Positions 53,462 through 64,000 of a stretch of DNA of 64,000 nucleotides are shown here, piece by piece. The first letter of the stretch is position 1. Each line of letters begins with the position of its first letter. Under the pieces are notes generated by a model. That model made no database searches. It was not told where the DNA came from and saw only the letters and a list, made by a program, of their open reading frames with translations. The stretch lies in the NCBI GenBank assembly GCA_963966185.1, contig CAWZYM010000209.1, forward strand, positions 1,047,501 through 1,111,500. Direction: 5' to 3'. Source of the stretch: Rhabditoides inermis (taxonomy: Eukaryota; Nematoda; Chromadorea; Rhabditida; Rhabditidae). A program made the translations under genes and the position numbers.

Positions 53462-54384
53462 ATGGAGTCTTGTGAAGAAGCGCAGATGTTTGCTAACTAT
53501 ACTCCTCTTCACATTGGAATCCTCGTTCAAATCGTCATTTGCTCATTGGCCACTTTTCTGAGTGTGCGCTTTATTCGCAGATATAGCAAACAGTTTTTCA
53601 TTCATCCCAACTGCAAAAAAAAAGAGTTTTTTTAAGCTAAATTTGAACTATTTGTTCGCTTGCTACATATGTGGTAATGTCCGTCGGAGTTGGAGTCATT
53701 TACGTTTGTTTCATAATGCTATATCAGTGTAAGCTTGATTCCATGTTCCCACCATCTGTTTTCATACACGCTCTTGCCTCCTACGTGCCAGTGCCCACTC
53801 GGATATGTTTCACACCGTTTCACACCAATATAGGTAGAAAAAGTCTTCTCCATTTCTCCAGGAGCACAGTTTGTGCGCAAGCACGTTACATTGGCTGTGG
53901 CACATGTTTTATGGACCTTGCATCATGTCTAATGCCCAGAGCATCGATCACTGATCGCTTCAGTATAATCGTCATTGCGCTGCTTGCGCGCGACCAGCCA
54001 TGGCGCGCGAATGGTGCGAGGATTTTTGAACTGGAGAAATGGCGGAAACTTTAGCAGGTAAAGGTAAGGTAAAGGTAGCTTCCTCCGACTGTGGTAACTT
54101 TCCGTTTCCGCGTGTATAGTGGTCAGTATCCGCGTCTGTCAAATATAGCAAGTACCGATTAATAAGCAAATCATATTCCAAGAATATCAAATATACAACA
54201 TATACAACATTTTTCTATATATTTTTTTTATCGCCGACGCCTAGAATGGTCGAAGGAAGAGAAAAAACGATCTTCTCATTCAGGCTTGTCTGTTGACGCG
54301 CGGCTGGTCAGTGCCCGGTACCCCCGCATTCTCACTCCTTCAACTATCCCTCGCTTTCGAGAGATTCCTTGCATCTTGTTATAG
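53462..54384 (+). pseudogene. CR-family receptor pseudogene (CR3)
   Basis: Exon 1 (53462-53617) is open and reads like CR4 (MESCEEAQMFANYTPLHIGI), but its donor is lost in an A run. Exon 2 (about 53642-53707) has a 4-bp insertion and a frameshift. Exon 3 ends in ATATGT instead of GTATGT. Exon 4 (54284-54384, ACLLTRGWSVPGTPAF and LERFLASCY) is open with donor GTAAGT. No later exons were found to the right, where a MITE-like segment (54410-54530) and unrelated sequence follow. Confidence 0.8.
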
Positions 54385-54659
54385 GTAAGTGAATTTTCCG
54401 GTTAAAAGGAAGGTAAACTAGGTAAACTTTAAATGTCGAAGTTGAGAGCACCGGGATAAGAAAATATATGGAAATGATGCAGTTTAACTATTTGCTGAGA
54501 ATGCCTGCAAGTCTATGAAAATTAAGCGTGTCAAAACACATAATTAGAGAGGGCGCGCAGCGCCCTCTCTTTTGGCTTAGGATAGGGCTCGCGCCAGAAT
54601 TTTCAAGAAGCGATATCCAAAGGTCATGTTAACAACAATGTGGACTCATCCAAATCATG

Positions 54660-55053
54660 TTAGTTAGATTCGCACCGTTCCGTATGCCAGATCACTTGTC
54701 GTTGGCATCTTTGTATCTCTTCTCCGAAAGAAGTTATGCGCGATCCCGCGCACCCATGAGGCGAGAGGCCAGCGTGTGAGTGTGTGTGTGTGTGTGTACG
54801 CCGTTTCCAGTCACTCTGACTCTCTGCCGAAAGGGTACTCTCTCGCGTTTTCTGCGTGTCTTCCGAACTTGCACTTTGAGTGTAGCCAACCCCGCCGCTC
54901 CCAGCGTCTAAATCGCGCCGGGTTTGCATTGTTTTGAGCCCGCCAACAATAACCAGGAGGAAGAGCGCAGTAGGCGCGACTCCGGCTAGTAGTGAGAAAA
55001 TATGTGGGAGTTGTGAAACGTAACGGCGATCCGAAACGTAACGTGTGATCTGT
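54660..55053 (-). CDS. Possible exon with one membrane helix
   Basis: Minus-strand frame from acceptor TACCACAG at about 55054: ITRYVSDRRYVSQLPHIFSL, a helix LLAGVAPTALFLLVIVGG, then a polar tail of about 90 residues with TH repeats and a stop. The upstream (GA)n tract would be its intron. No partner exons were identified, so it may be a fragment or chance. Confidence 0.25.
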
Positions 55054-55075
55054 GGTACATGATAGTAAGAAGAGA

Positions 55076-55102
55076 AAGAAGGGCCGAGACAGAGAGAGAA
55101 GG

Positions 55103-55152
<50 letters not shown>

Positions 55153-55260
55153 AGTGAAAGAGAGAAGGAACAGTGAAAGAGAGAGAAAGAACAGTGAGAG
55201 AAGGAGAGAACGGAGGGAGAGAGAAAGAACAGAGGGGAAGAAAGAACAGAGGGAGAGGAA
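55076..55260. repeat. (GA)n tract
   Basis: GA run followed by GAGAGAACAGTGAAAGAGAG-type repeats; low complexity. Confidence 0.9.
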
Positions 55261-55350
55261 TATATTAGTTGTTGATATAGTCCAGATGTATAGTCATAAT
55301 TCAGCACATATTAAGAATTTTTGTGAAATTTAACAAAAGTACATATATTT

Positions 55351-55668
55351 TCTTTAAAAAGTACTTGCGTAAAGAGATGATCTTTGTCTTATGCCAATGC
55401 AGCAAAAGCACATGTATAAAACGTTTACAAATACTAACACAAACCAGCGCATTCTGAAATGTTCTGTTGAAACTAACCAGTGAACACAACGATGTACAAT
55501 TGAACAGAGAGTAAGGATCAAGTAAGAAATACGAGAGAGAAGAGAGAAGGAGAGGAGAGAGAGGTGCAGGTTTGTGTTAGTATTTGTAAACGTTTTATAC
55601 ATGTGCTTTTGCTGCATTGGCATAAGACAAAGATCATCTCTTTACGCAAGTACTTTTTAAAGAAAATA
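55351..55668. mobile_element. Foldback element, about 100-bp perfect arms
   Basis: CTTTAAAAAGTACTTGCGTA at the left through AACACAAACC at 55445 is repeated inverted from GGTTTGTGTTAG at 55569 to TACGCAAGTACTTTTTAAAG. The arms appear identical, so the element is young. It shares CAACAAAAGCACATG-like blocks with 47130-47972 and 48013-48912. Confidence 0.88.
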
Positions 55669-55879
55669 TGTATTTATTGGTGCCTTTTCATTTTTTAAGG
55701 TTTAACGAATTTTTCGCCGTGTCTCCGACACATGTTTGTTCGTTGTCCAACTCTCAAACGTGCATCATTGTTCACACTAGCCAACAATTCAGAGTGTAAT
55801 AAAAAGTAATAAAACTGAGTATAAGAATGTTCACTAAGTGAAAGTGAAATGCGAGAGTGAAATGCCACTCAAAAACGTT

Positions 55880-56162
55880 TCCGAAAACGTATACTGAAAA
55901 TGGAAACGCATGTTCACGCGCCTGCCAGTTTCTTATTGACGTGCGTTATTACGCGTCTCTCTCTTCACTCCGTTCGCACACCACACACCACCCCACAGTT
56001 TTCACGCCATAACTTGGGCCTTCTCAACGTTGCCTAGAAACGTTCGAAAACGTATCCTGAATATGGAAACGCATGCTCACGCGCCGGCCAGTATCTTATT
56101 GACGCGCGCTATTACGAATTCGAAAACGTACATAAGTATCCTGAATATGGAAACGCATGCTC
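55880..56162. repeat. Degenerate tandem repeat
   Basis: Three copies of CGAAAACGTAT, CTGAATATGGAAACGCATGC, TCACGCGCC, separated by ATCTTATTGACG blocks (55886, 56043, 56123). Confidence 0.75.
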
Positions 56163-56446
56163 ACTTCTCTCCACTCCGCTCGCACACACCACCCCCACAG
56201 TTTTCGCGCCAAAATTTGGGCCCTCTCACCCCTGCCTGCTGCACCATTTTCAAACACTCGAATCGCACAGGAAGAGAGAGAAGGTGAGCAGTGAGTGCGC
56301 GCTCGCGAGAGAAAACAGACGGCAAGCCGCCATGAGAGTGGGTGAGCGGAAGGCGGGGCAAGCGGTCGGCCAATCAGAGTGCACAGGCAAGTAAGCCGTG
56401 CGACCAATGAGCGCAGAGTGCAGTGGGCGGGGCTTACGTGATGCAC

Positions 56447-56448
<2 letters not shown>

Positions 56449-56478
<30 letters not shown>
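56449..56478. repeat. (CGT)n microsatellite
   Basis: Ten consecutive CGT/GTC triplets. Confidence 0.95.
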
Positions 56479-56694
56479 TGTAAACACGTTTAGTGGCAGA
56501 TTGAGAGAAATTTTTTTTATATTTTGGATGCCGCTACCGATATTTATTTTCCGAATCATACTCATAGATCTTGCCAAATGATATTCTAACAGAAAAACAC
56601 ATACTATGGAGTATATCGTATGGATTAGAGGAAATGGTGTATGACTTAGGGGTGGCGCGGTGCGCGCGCCAAAAGTCAAAACAAAGGGCGGCGC

Positions 56695-56850
56695 TTAAGA
56701 TTACGATTAGAGAATAAGTTGATCTGCGGCACTCCCTCGAAATAACGATAGGAGATGGGAAAATTATTCGATCTGCGAGACTCCCTTAGAATTACGATAG
56801 GTCGATAAGAGAATATTTTGATATGCGACTTTTCCGTAGAATTACAATCC
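56695..56850. repeat. Minisatellite 3' of CR2
   Basis: Three units of the 55-bp family (TTAGAATTACGATAG, TTGATCTGCGACACTCCC) found at 32125-32490 beyond CR1. Confidence 0.7.
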
Positions 56851-57068
56851 GGAAGCCTATGTTTTCTTTTCTTTTTCAAATGTATTCTCTTCATTGGCAC
56901 GTGTTTGGTATGAACTCAAGAAGCAATTATTTAAAACAACAGCAGATAGGTTTCAATTTTATTTTCGTACTATAATTAACCACATACTCAGAACTGGAGA
57001 AATGGTAAACATATCAAAAAGTCGAAGTGCATTTCATTTTTAAGGTATTTTTTTAGGATAATTTCTGG

Positions 57069-60000
57069 TTACCATCCTTTTTCTATCACTCGCGAATCAT
57101 ACTCGGTTTTCGAGAGGCGGAGGACCTGAAAAGTTATTTCATATATCTCTTCTTTTCGTTCTGTCACCTTTGTCGTGCGGAAAAGTTTGTTTCGATGCAG
57201 TGTTCTAGTGTAAAGAAAAGCGGAGCATAGCGTATAGAGCGGGATCAGCTGAAAAATTAATAATAGTTACTAGTAGTTTTAAACCTTCACTCACATTTGT
57301 TGTGTTGACGAATGTTTGTAATGACTCGTGCGTGTTAAATATGTCCTTGATGAAAGTGGTAGTGTAAAACTTCACTAATAGTGCGAACAATACGTAGAAC
57401 GTAAAGTGAAACGCAATGATTGGAGACAGAGAGTTGATCACAAATGCCACTTCTCGATGATGGAATTTGAGAGACAGATCGTAGGAACTGAAGAAAATAC
57501 TGAATGGGTTGTGAACACAGTCGTTAGAGCACGCTCGAAAAATCCCCATTTCATATTTTCATACACAACAAAAAAAGACATCCAGAAAGCGTCAAATAAA
57601 AATAAGATGCGCGAATAATGTACTCTGTATTCTGTACTCTATAGCTGTTGAGGATGGTTACAGCTCATTTCATTTCAACGATGGATAATGGGCCATTAGC
57701 CATAGGGACCACAAAGTGAGATGCAGAGAGTGAGGCGAAATCATGTAACACTTTCTCACTGGACGCATGATGTGCTCTAATTAGCATAGAACGATTCGCC
57801 CTTTCGCGCTGATTCCAACGATATTTTATTTATGGGATCATGTATCCTGTAAGGTAGTGAAAATCGGTGAAGAGTGTTCTGATGACGTCATATTTCTTTG
57901 ATCTAGCCGCCATAGCCCCAAATGAGTAATGAAAAATAATGTCATAAGAGACGTATTTCATCAAGTACCGATCGATAACAATCAAACAAAACGTAGTGCT
58001 ACTATTATAAACGAATGTATTCATAAATTTAACTATCGATGACGTCATCAGTGTTTTGATCTAGCCGCTCTCTGTCGCACTATCCGCTATCCCTATGTGA
58101 GCGCGCGCTCGGGTGCGCGCGCGCCGCGCGGAATTAAAGCGCAATGTGAACGATGAACCCTATGAACATTATATATTTTTGAAATTAGCTTAAAATGAAC
58201 TACATTAATGAACTAATTGCTATGCCATATCCAAAAATCTGAAAATCTCTTAGTGTGTTGCAAGTATATTCCAATTACAATCAGCGCTTCTCTAATTTGC
58301 TTGATGCGTAACAGTTAATTGTTAATTTTATTGTTACGTAATAGTTAAAGAAGAACTTCGGGGAATATTGGAGTGAGTGCAATAACGGAAACTCGTTTAT
58401 TAGTACTATATTAATAGAGAGAAATATCAGTTTTATTCTTCATTGGTATGAATACTAATGCAGATTTAATTTAATAATACTTGAACAAATGAGAACACGC
58501 GCCTATGATCTCTTAACCATTGGCATCTGCGAGAGCACAGTCTCTAGATGCCAGCTGGTATCTGTTCCGTGCACATGAATTCTAAATAGTTTGATCGAGG
58601 CGCGATTGTTCTAAAGCGAGCTAGATTCCCCGGAGACCTTCCTTAATTGTTAGGGAATACTGACTTTAGACTTCCGCGTTTGCTTCGCCAATACAGACCG
58701 ATGAATAGTAGTAACGTGACGAAATCGATGCATAAACATACCTGTAATTTCAAAATATATATATCATGTAAATTGCTAGAAACTATGACTGACGTCAAAC
58801 GTTTCCTGCAGCTTCCATTTGTTTTGTGGAGCGATGGCTCGACACAAGACTTGCGGGGCGGTCAGGTCACTGCCCCAGGTGAGCCAGGTACAAAACGCGA
58901 CCAGACTCACTGCCTGAACGCAACACGTATAACGCATTCAGTAAGATGAGAGATGAAAGGGGGTCAAGAAAATGAAAAAAAAAGATAAATGAAAGTTAGC
59001 AAGATGGAAGAGGAACATCAGAAAGTGTAGCAAATTGAGAAGAGGTCAGGAAAAATAAAGGAGTAGCGGAGAGATTACAACAACAACAAGTGACGTTATA
59101 ATTATAACTCCGAGAGTCTTGTTTTCGGCTGAGAACAGTTGGAACTGCTGCAGTCTTGCTATTCTCAATGAGTGATGAGATACAAAAAAAGTGAGATATA
59201 CTCAATACCAACAAAAAAACGTCGCATCCGCCTCACCAGAGCGAGTCCGAACTGCCTCGCAAAAGTAGCCGGAATGTGTTCGTACCACGGGCTGAAAGAT
59301 TTCGGGAGTCGTTGAGTAGTTGCCCTTAGTTCGACAAGTTTTATTTTCCTTGTTTCACCGTACGCCAAAGGCGGGAACAACCAAACTTTGAGTGTGTCAT
59401 GTGATTAACAATAACCTGTACGTTTTGAGTGTGTGATAACGAGTTGATAAAAGTGAAAGTTGCAGAACTCTGTGTCTTTGATATAGCTTTGCTTTGGTCA
59501 TCAGTTTCTAGCTGTATCTTATTAATGTAGGAAAACACAAAATGGAACGAGGAGCTCACCCATAAAAAGATGCGAGGAATCTCTCGAGTGCGAGGGACAG
59601 TTGAAGGAGTGAGAATGCGGGGATACCGGGCACTGACCATCCGCGCGTCAACAGACAAGCCTGAAAGGTTTCAGTCTCGCTTCTACTAGCTGATATGTAG
59701 GTATTATTTCGTGTACAAAACCAATAAAATATGTTGTGTTGTATCATGCGATAATCGTATAGATTCCATATCATTTTTATCAGTCTTGGTTTGTTTAAAG
59801 TAGGCACCGATCTGAAGCACTTACCCAGGTGGGCACATGAACCCAGGTCGGTAGCAGCGTGTAAGAAAGGAAATGGTAGGTCTGGAAAAAGTGATTGACA
59901 GTAAGACAGTGACAATAAAACGCACGTAAATGATGCCCATTCCGATAGAGACCACCACATAGCTGGCGAATAAGTAGTTCAAAATTGTCTAGGAACGTAA

Positions 60001-60187
60001 TCGTGTCAAAAAGAAGAAACCATGATCTCACCCTGCAGTTGGGATGAATGAACAACTGTTTACTATGACGGAGAATGAATCGAACACTGACAACGGCGGC
60101 TAGTATGCAAATGACGGCTTGAACGAGGATTCCAATGTGAAGAGGAGTATATCCAACGAACATCTGTGCTTCTTTAAATGGGTCCAT
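57069..60187 (-). CDS. Sra-superfamily-like 7TM chemoreceptor CR2
   Basis: Ten exons from 60187 down: 60032-60187, 59926-59988, 59825-59881, 59560-59660, 59237-59291, 58794-58913, 58665-58741, 57295-57487, 57168-57248, 57069-57125. All join in phase to 960 bp, 319 residues. Landmarks: LHIGILVQAVICILAAVVSV (TM1), HPNCR, YVVVSIGMGIIY (TM2), LALERFLASFYG (TM3), ATFARQFGLAL, VSLVAFCTWLTWGSD, VCLCIDFVTLLLFIGLYW (TM5), NSLSPIIAFHFTFYVLFALL (TM6), LIPLYTLCSAFLYTR (TM7), C-terminus KTEYDSRVIEKGW. The weak donors GTCAGT after exons 6 and 7 are conserved in position in CR1. Predicted sensory-neuron GPCR; the exact subfamily is not certain. Confidence 0.88.
57703..58250. mobile_element. MITE-4 copy with decayed right end
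   Basis: Begins TAGGGACCACAAAGTGAGAT and runs parallel to 60412-60957 (CGCATGATGTGCTCTAATTA, ATGACGTCAT, GAGCGCGCGCTCGGGTGCGC). The right terminal repeat is lost. It lies in intron 7 of CR2. Confidence 0.75.
58255..58345. repeat. Satellite monomer relic
   Basis: TATTCCAATTACAATCAGCG and TTGCTTGATGCGTAACAGTT match the 144-bp satellite at 36727-37385; single copy in the same intron of the paralog. Confidence 0.7.
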
Positions 60188-60411
60188 AGCGCTGGAAAAA
60201 AGGACATCAAAAAGTTATTTATGGCATGTTCTAAAAAAGAACTTGACGGGTGAGTTGTTTGTCATCACGAGCTGGAAAGGAAATAGTCATGATCATAGTC
60301 ACCATAAATGAATACGTGAAAAACAACGAGAATGATAAACGACTGATAATTGTATAAGTATGAATATAATCCTTTAACTTGGATGTTTGGAGTTAGAAAA
60401 TTGCCGTATAC

Positions 60412-60957
60412 TAGGGACCACAACGTGAGATGTAGTGAGGCGAAATCATGTAACATATTCTCACTGGACGCATGATGTGCTCTAATTAGCATAGAACGAT
60501 TCGCCCTTTCGCGCTGATTCCAACAACATTTTGTTTATGGGATCATGTACTCTGTAAAGTAGTAAAAATTGATAAAGAGCGATAGGATGACGTCATATGT
60601 CTTTGATCTAGCCGCCATTGCCCAGATAGAGTAAAGAAAAATAATGTCAAAAGAGACGTATTTGATCAAATACTGATCGATTACAATCAAACAAAGCGTA
60701 TTGCTACTATTATTAACGAATATAATCATAATTCAACTATCGATGACGTCATACGTGTTTTAATCTAGCCGCCCTCTGTCGCACTTTCCCAATGTGAGCG
60801 CGCGCTCGGGTGCGCGCGCCGCGCGGAATTTGAGCGCAATGTGAACGATGAACCCTATGAACATTATATATTTTTGAAATCAGCTTGAAATGAACTACAT
60901 TCATGAACTGATTGCTATACCATATTCAAACATCTGAAAATATCATTGTGGTCCCTA
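60412..60957. mobile_element. MITE-4 with 9-bp target duplication
   Basis: TAGGGACCACAA and TTGTGGTCCCTA are the terminal inverted repeats; GCCGTATAC stands on both sides (60403-60411, 60958-60966). The duplicate at 50875 is the empty site. A 9-bp duplication is typical of Mutator-like elements; that assignment is inference. Confidence 0.82.
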
Positions 60958-61859
60958 GCCGTATACGCGATAATTGAAGAGTATGATTGAGTAAGAGCGT
61001 GCATTCTCAAAAGGATAACACCCTAATCAACCGTCCGCGTTCTCATATTACGCACACTCACTTACAAGGTTCTGAAATCAACAATCATTATTCGAGAACA
61101 AAGATTCAAGAATTCAAACGATTATCACGAAGGAAAACGTTGATCAATGAATTCACAGTATTTGGCAGATTGTAGATTATCCCGTATGCTTGTTCGCAAC
61201 GAATAATCATATTTTCTTATGGGAAGTGATGGATTTGTTGTATATCAACCTGATTCCGGCGAAAAACGTTATTGGTGTGTGCAATTTAGTTACCAGCACT
61301 TTTTCACAAAAAAAACCGCAAACACAATACTACAGTGGAGAATGCGACATAGGCTGGAACAGTTTTTTGAACTGTTTTCGGTAAAGTAGATGAGAATTTA
61401 TAGTAACTTGCAAACAGTGAGTAATTCACTCCAGCGACCAACAACATTTCTCTAGGATTTCGATACTAGGTTTTTGATCAAAGTTTCTAAGAGAGTGATG
61501 ATCCGGGTCAAATAGAAAACATCTGTGTCAAAACAGGTATGTGTACACGTTACTGCCACTACAATCGAAATTGTTTTTTTTTTGAAACTGTGAATATTAT
61601 CATACTCTGTCATCTCCGAAAGCAAGCGTCATATGACTAGTACCAATCACAAGTTTCTTTGAACTAAGAAAAAATGTATGAAAAAATCATATCAACCTGA
61701 CATTTTATCGAATTGTAAGTTGCAAAAAGACCGCCGATAAGTCGCAAACCGTGCCGTGAAACTGAAGGAAAATTTTCGACACTCGACTTCCATTCTGTCT
61801 GACGCTATTATTATCAAAGTGAGTATATATTTCATTAAAAAAACTACCCCCCCCCATCA

Positions 61860-62680
61860 CTTATAATAATAATAATAATAGGTTTATTCAGAATCAGCAA
61901 TCACATTATAACAAACACACAGATTCTAACAAACTACCGGTCAGACCCGTGAGTAGAAACAAAGTGAAGACTGTGAAAAAGTCCATTGGCACCCATGCGG
62001 ACGCATAGAATGGGATGTCATCTCAAACACAGACACAGAAACTACTTCGAACGTCTAGAACAGAACTACCGGGCTACCTATGTAGTTGCCTGACGATGAG
62101 AGCAATCAATTTGAGGTCATCCACAGTAAAACGAGAGAAGTTATTTGTGAAACAAGACATCAGTCGTACTCTGAAGTCCGTCTTTTTAAGGAGAGTGGTT
62201 TTGGAGATACTTTGTAATTTCGAGCCATTTGAATGCAGTGATGCTGATCTTGAATTAGCAAGCATGCATGGATTGGGAGCGTTTATGAAACCATACAAAT
62301 AGCTATGAACAAGGCGCAAATCGGAAAGCATTCTGCGAGTCCACAGTGTATCTAGCTCCAAAGTTCGCAGTCGACTTTGATATGACAGTTTCGGGGCAAG
62401 AATTCTAGTGAAGGATCTCTGCACAGCTTGTAACTTATTAATTTGAGTTACGTTAATAGCGAGCAGCACCTCACTACCGTACTCAAGAACTGGGCGTATT
62501 TTATACTTATGGACATTCAAAAAAACATTTCATTGCGTCGGATGGCAATTCGTAGTACACCGACACGAGAAGATGCTTTTTGAATGACTCTTCTGATATG
62601 TTCACTTGGACTGAGATCGGCTGTGAGATAAATGCCAAGATCTTTGATCGAGTCAGTGCATGCAATTACGAAGCCATCAC
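61860..62680 (-). mobile_element. 5'-truncated non-LTR retrotransposon, copy 2
   Basis: Duplicate of 51866-52730, with its 3' simple repeat expanded to TATAATAATAATAATAATAG. Frame 62074-62520 on the minus strand carries VLEYGSEVLLAINVT and YQSRLRTLELDTLWTRRMLS. About 50 bp present near 52200 in the other copy is missing here. Confidence 0.7.
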
Positions 62681-63196
62681 ACGTTTACACGGACTTGATT
62701 GCACGTTTTCCAAAATGAATAACATTGGATTTAGCAGCCGAAAGCAAGAGTTGGCTTCTCTATGTACTGCGTGTGGTAACCGTTGCGGTACAGCCCCAGC
62801 GGGTTCGTTTTCCTCTTTACAGCAAATGTTTTGCTACTACATATAATAACGGGATGAAATCTATGCAAAATTTGAGTCACCACTGTGCAATATTTGCGTG
62901 TTCTATATTTGACAGATTGACAATTAGTCTTTTGCGTCTGGGAACGCACACTATGATTCCATAACCTCCTTCAATTATCGCGCACACCGCAATTAGCGTT
63001 TTTCGAATTCCCAACACTCACGATAACGCAAATTATTCATAACTTTATTTGTTTACATATCAAATAACTAACTTTTTTTGTGAACTGTACTGACAATAGC
63101 GTAACTATTTTTGAGCTTATGATATCGCACTTGTCGCTGTTACGGTTGAACACATTTTAACTAGTTTTTTTTTACTCGTTATCTCCTTTCAGCAAC

Positions 63197-64000
63197 ATGG
63201 AGTCTTGTGAAGAAGCGCAGATGTTTGCTAACTATACTCCTCTTCACATTGGAATCCTCGTTCAAATCGTCATTTGCTCACTGGCCACTTTTCTGAGTGT
63301 GCGCTTCATTCGCAGATACAGCAAACAGTTTTTCATTCATCCCAACTGCAAAGTGAACGCGTTTTTTTAAGGAAGATTGAAGTATACTTTTTTAGCTAAT
63401 TTTGAACTATTTGTTTGCTTGCTATGTGGTAATGTCCGTCGGAATGGGAATCATTTACGTAGGTTTCATTTCATAATGCTATATCAGTGTATGCTTGTTT
63501 CCAGTCCTATCATCTGATTTCATACACGCTTTTGCCTGCCTGCACCTATGTGCCAGTGCCTACTTGGGTATGTTTCAGACCGTTTCACAATTCAGATATG
63601 AAATGACGTTCTCTCCATTTCTTCAAGAGCACAATTGCACAATTTGCGCACGTTGCAAAGCAAAATATTTTACGTGATTTTCATCATGTCTAAAGACTAG
63701 GGCATCAATCACCGAGTGCTTCAGTGAATTTCAATTCGCGCTACTTGTGAATAGACAACTATGACGCAAGAATGATGCGGTGGTACATACATATTTGAAA
63801 TGACGGGACTTTTGTGCTGATTATATGATTTGACTGCAGATCAATTTCAAGGAACCACACATACAAAATCGTATACAAAACATTATTCCTAGAAGACAGA
63901 TTCCTAGAAGACCTGGAGCAAGACAAAAACGAGAGTTTATTTCAGGCGTGTCTGCTAACGCGCGGTTGGTCAGTGCCCGGTATCCCCGCTTTCTTCTTCA
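63197..64000 (+). CDS. Sra-superfamily-like 7TM chemoreceptor CR4, 3' end missing
   Basis: Exons 63197-63352 (MESCEEAQMFANYTPLHIGI, ending HPNCK, donor GTGAAC), 63396-63458 (LILNYLFACYVVMSVGMGII and Y, donor GTAGGT), 63505-63567 (SYHLISYTLLPACTYVPVPT and W, donor GTATGT) and 63946 to beyond 64000 (ACLLTRGWSVPGIPAF). All are open and in phase, and correspond one to one with CR1/CR2 exons 1-4; exon 3 is two codons longer. Unlike the duplicate CR3, the splice sites are intact, so this may be the functional member. The rest of the gene lies beyond the window. Confidence 0.72.

Larger units (their letters stand above)
50875..54384. repeat. Segmental duplication, copy 1
   Basis: Matches 60958 to the window end in the same orientation at roughly 90% or better: start GCCGTATGCGCGATAGTTGA against GCCGTATACGCGATAATTGA, through the LINE fragment and into the receptor gene copies. 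The offset shrinks from 10083 to about 9735 bp because of indels, among them an insert of about 210 bp at 53115-53325 in this copy. Confidence 0.88.
60958..64000. repeat. Segmental duplication, copy 2
   Basis: Counterpart of 50875-54384, same orientation; lacks the roughly 210-bp insert with the 45-bp hairpin. It runs off the window end inside receptor exon 4. Confidence 0.88.

Noticed and set aside
27..64000. CRISPR arrays, operons, bacterial insertion sequences
   Set aside because: The window is eukaryotic with introns throughout; tandem repeats present are satellites and microsatellites without the repeat-spacer pattern.

Overview
The window is nuclear DNA of a nematode. Genes are split into many 40-200 bp exons with short GT-AG introns ending in TTTCAG, and two families of nematode-type 7TM chemoreceptors are present. 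The density of small exons and of TTAA-flanked MITEs would fit a diplogastrid such as Pristionchus, but that genus call is inference. All gene models below were assembled by hand from splice sites, phase agreement and, where possible, comparison between paralogs inside the window.

Left third: a 5'-incomplete Srsx-like receptor (70-4767, +); a recent 2.87-kb tandem duplication (6057-8927 / 8928-11798) carrying a tRNA-Ser(AGA), MITEs, a 12-bp minisatellite and the 3' part of a doubtful minus-strand membrane-protein gene; then a 12-exon F-box/LRR-like gene (12492-16161, +).

Middle: three consecutive plus-strand genes for secreted, proline/threonine-rich proteins (16405-20742, 21065-24839, 25115-29679). 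The second and third are clear paralogs by signal peptide, exon phases and a PYHR..V / VADYL core. They end tail-to-tail with a conserved minus-strand gene for protein phosphatase-1 inhibitor 3 (PPP1R11, 29837-30659).

Right half: a four-member Sra-superfamily-like chemoreceptor family. CR1 (32614-46687, -) is an intact 319-codon reading frame stretched over 14 kb by insertions: a TIR element carrying PRPF4-derived gene fragments in intron 7, a 144-bp satellite, and in intron 4 a MITE that is itself split by a 7.4-kb LTR retrotransposon. CR2 (57069-60187, -) has the same ten exons with identical lengths and no large insertions, which validates CR1. A third copy (53462-54384, +) is a pseudogene and a fourth (63197 to the window end, +) looks intact; both lie in a 3-kb segmental duplication that also carries 5'-truncated non-LTR retrotransposon ends. 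The intergenic space is a layered set of foldback elements and MITEs, several nested at TTAA.

Most unusual signals: an intron-like module repeated inside the LTR element with a covarying hairpin; the gene-fragment-carrying TIR element; a TTAA-flanked TIR element that contains a reverse transcriptase; and introns made almost wholly of (GA)n directly before the 3' splice site.
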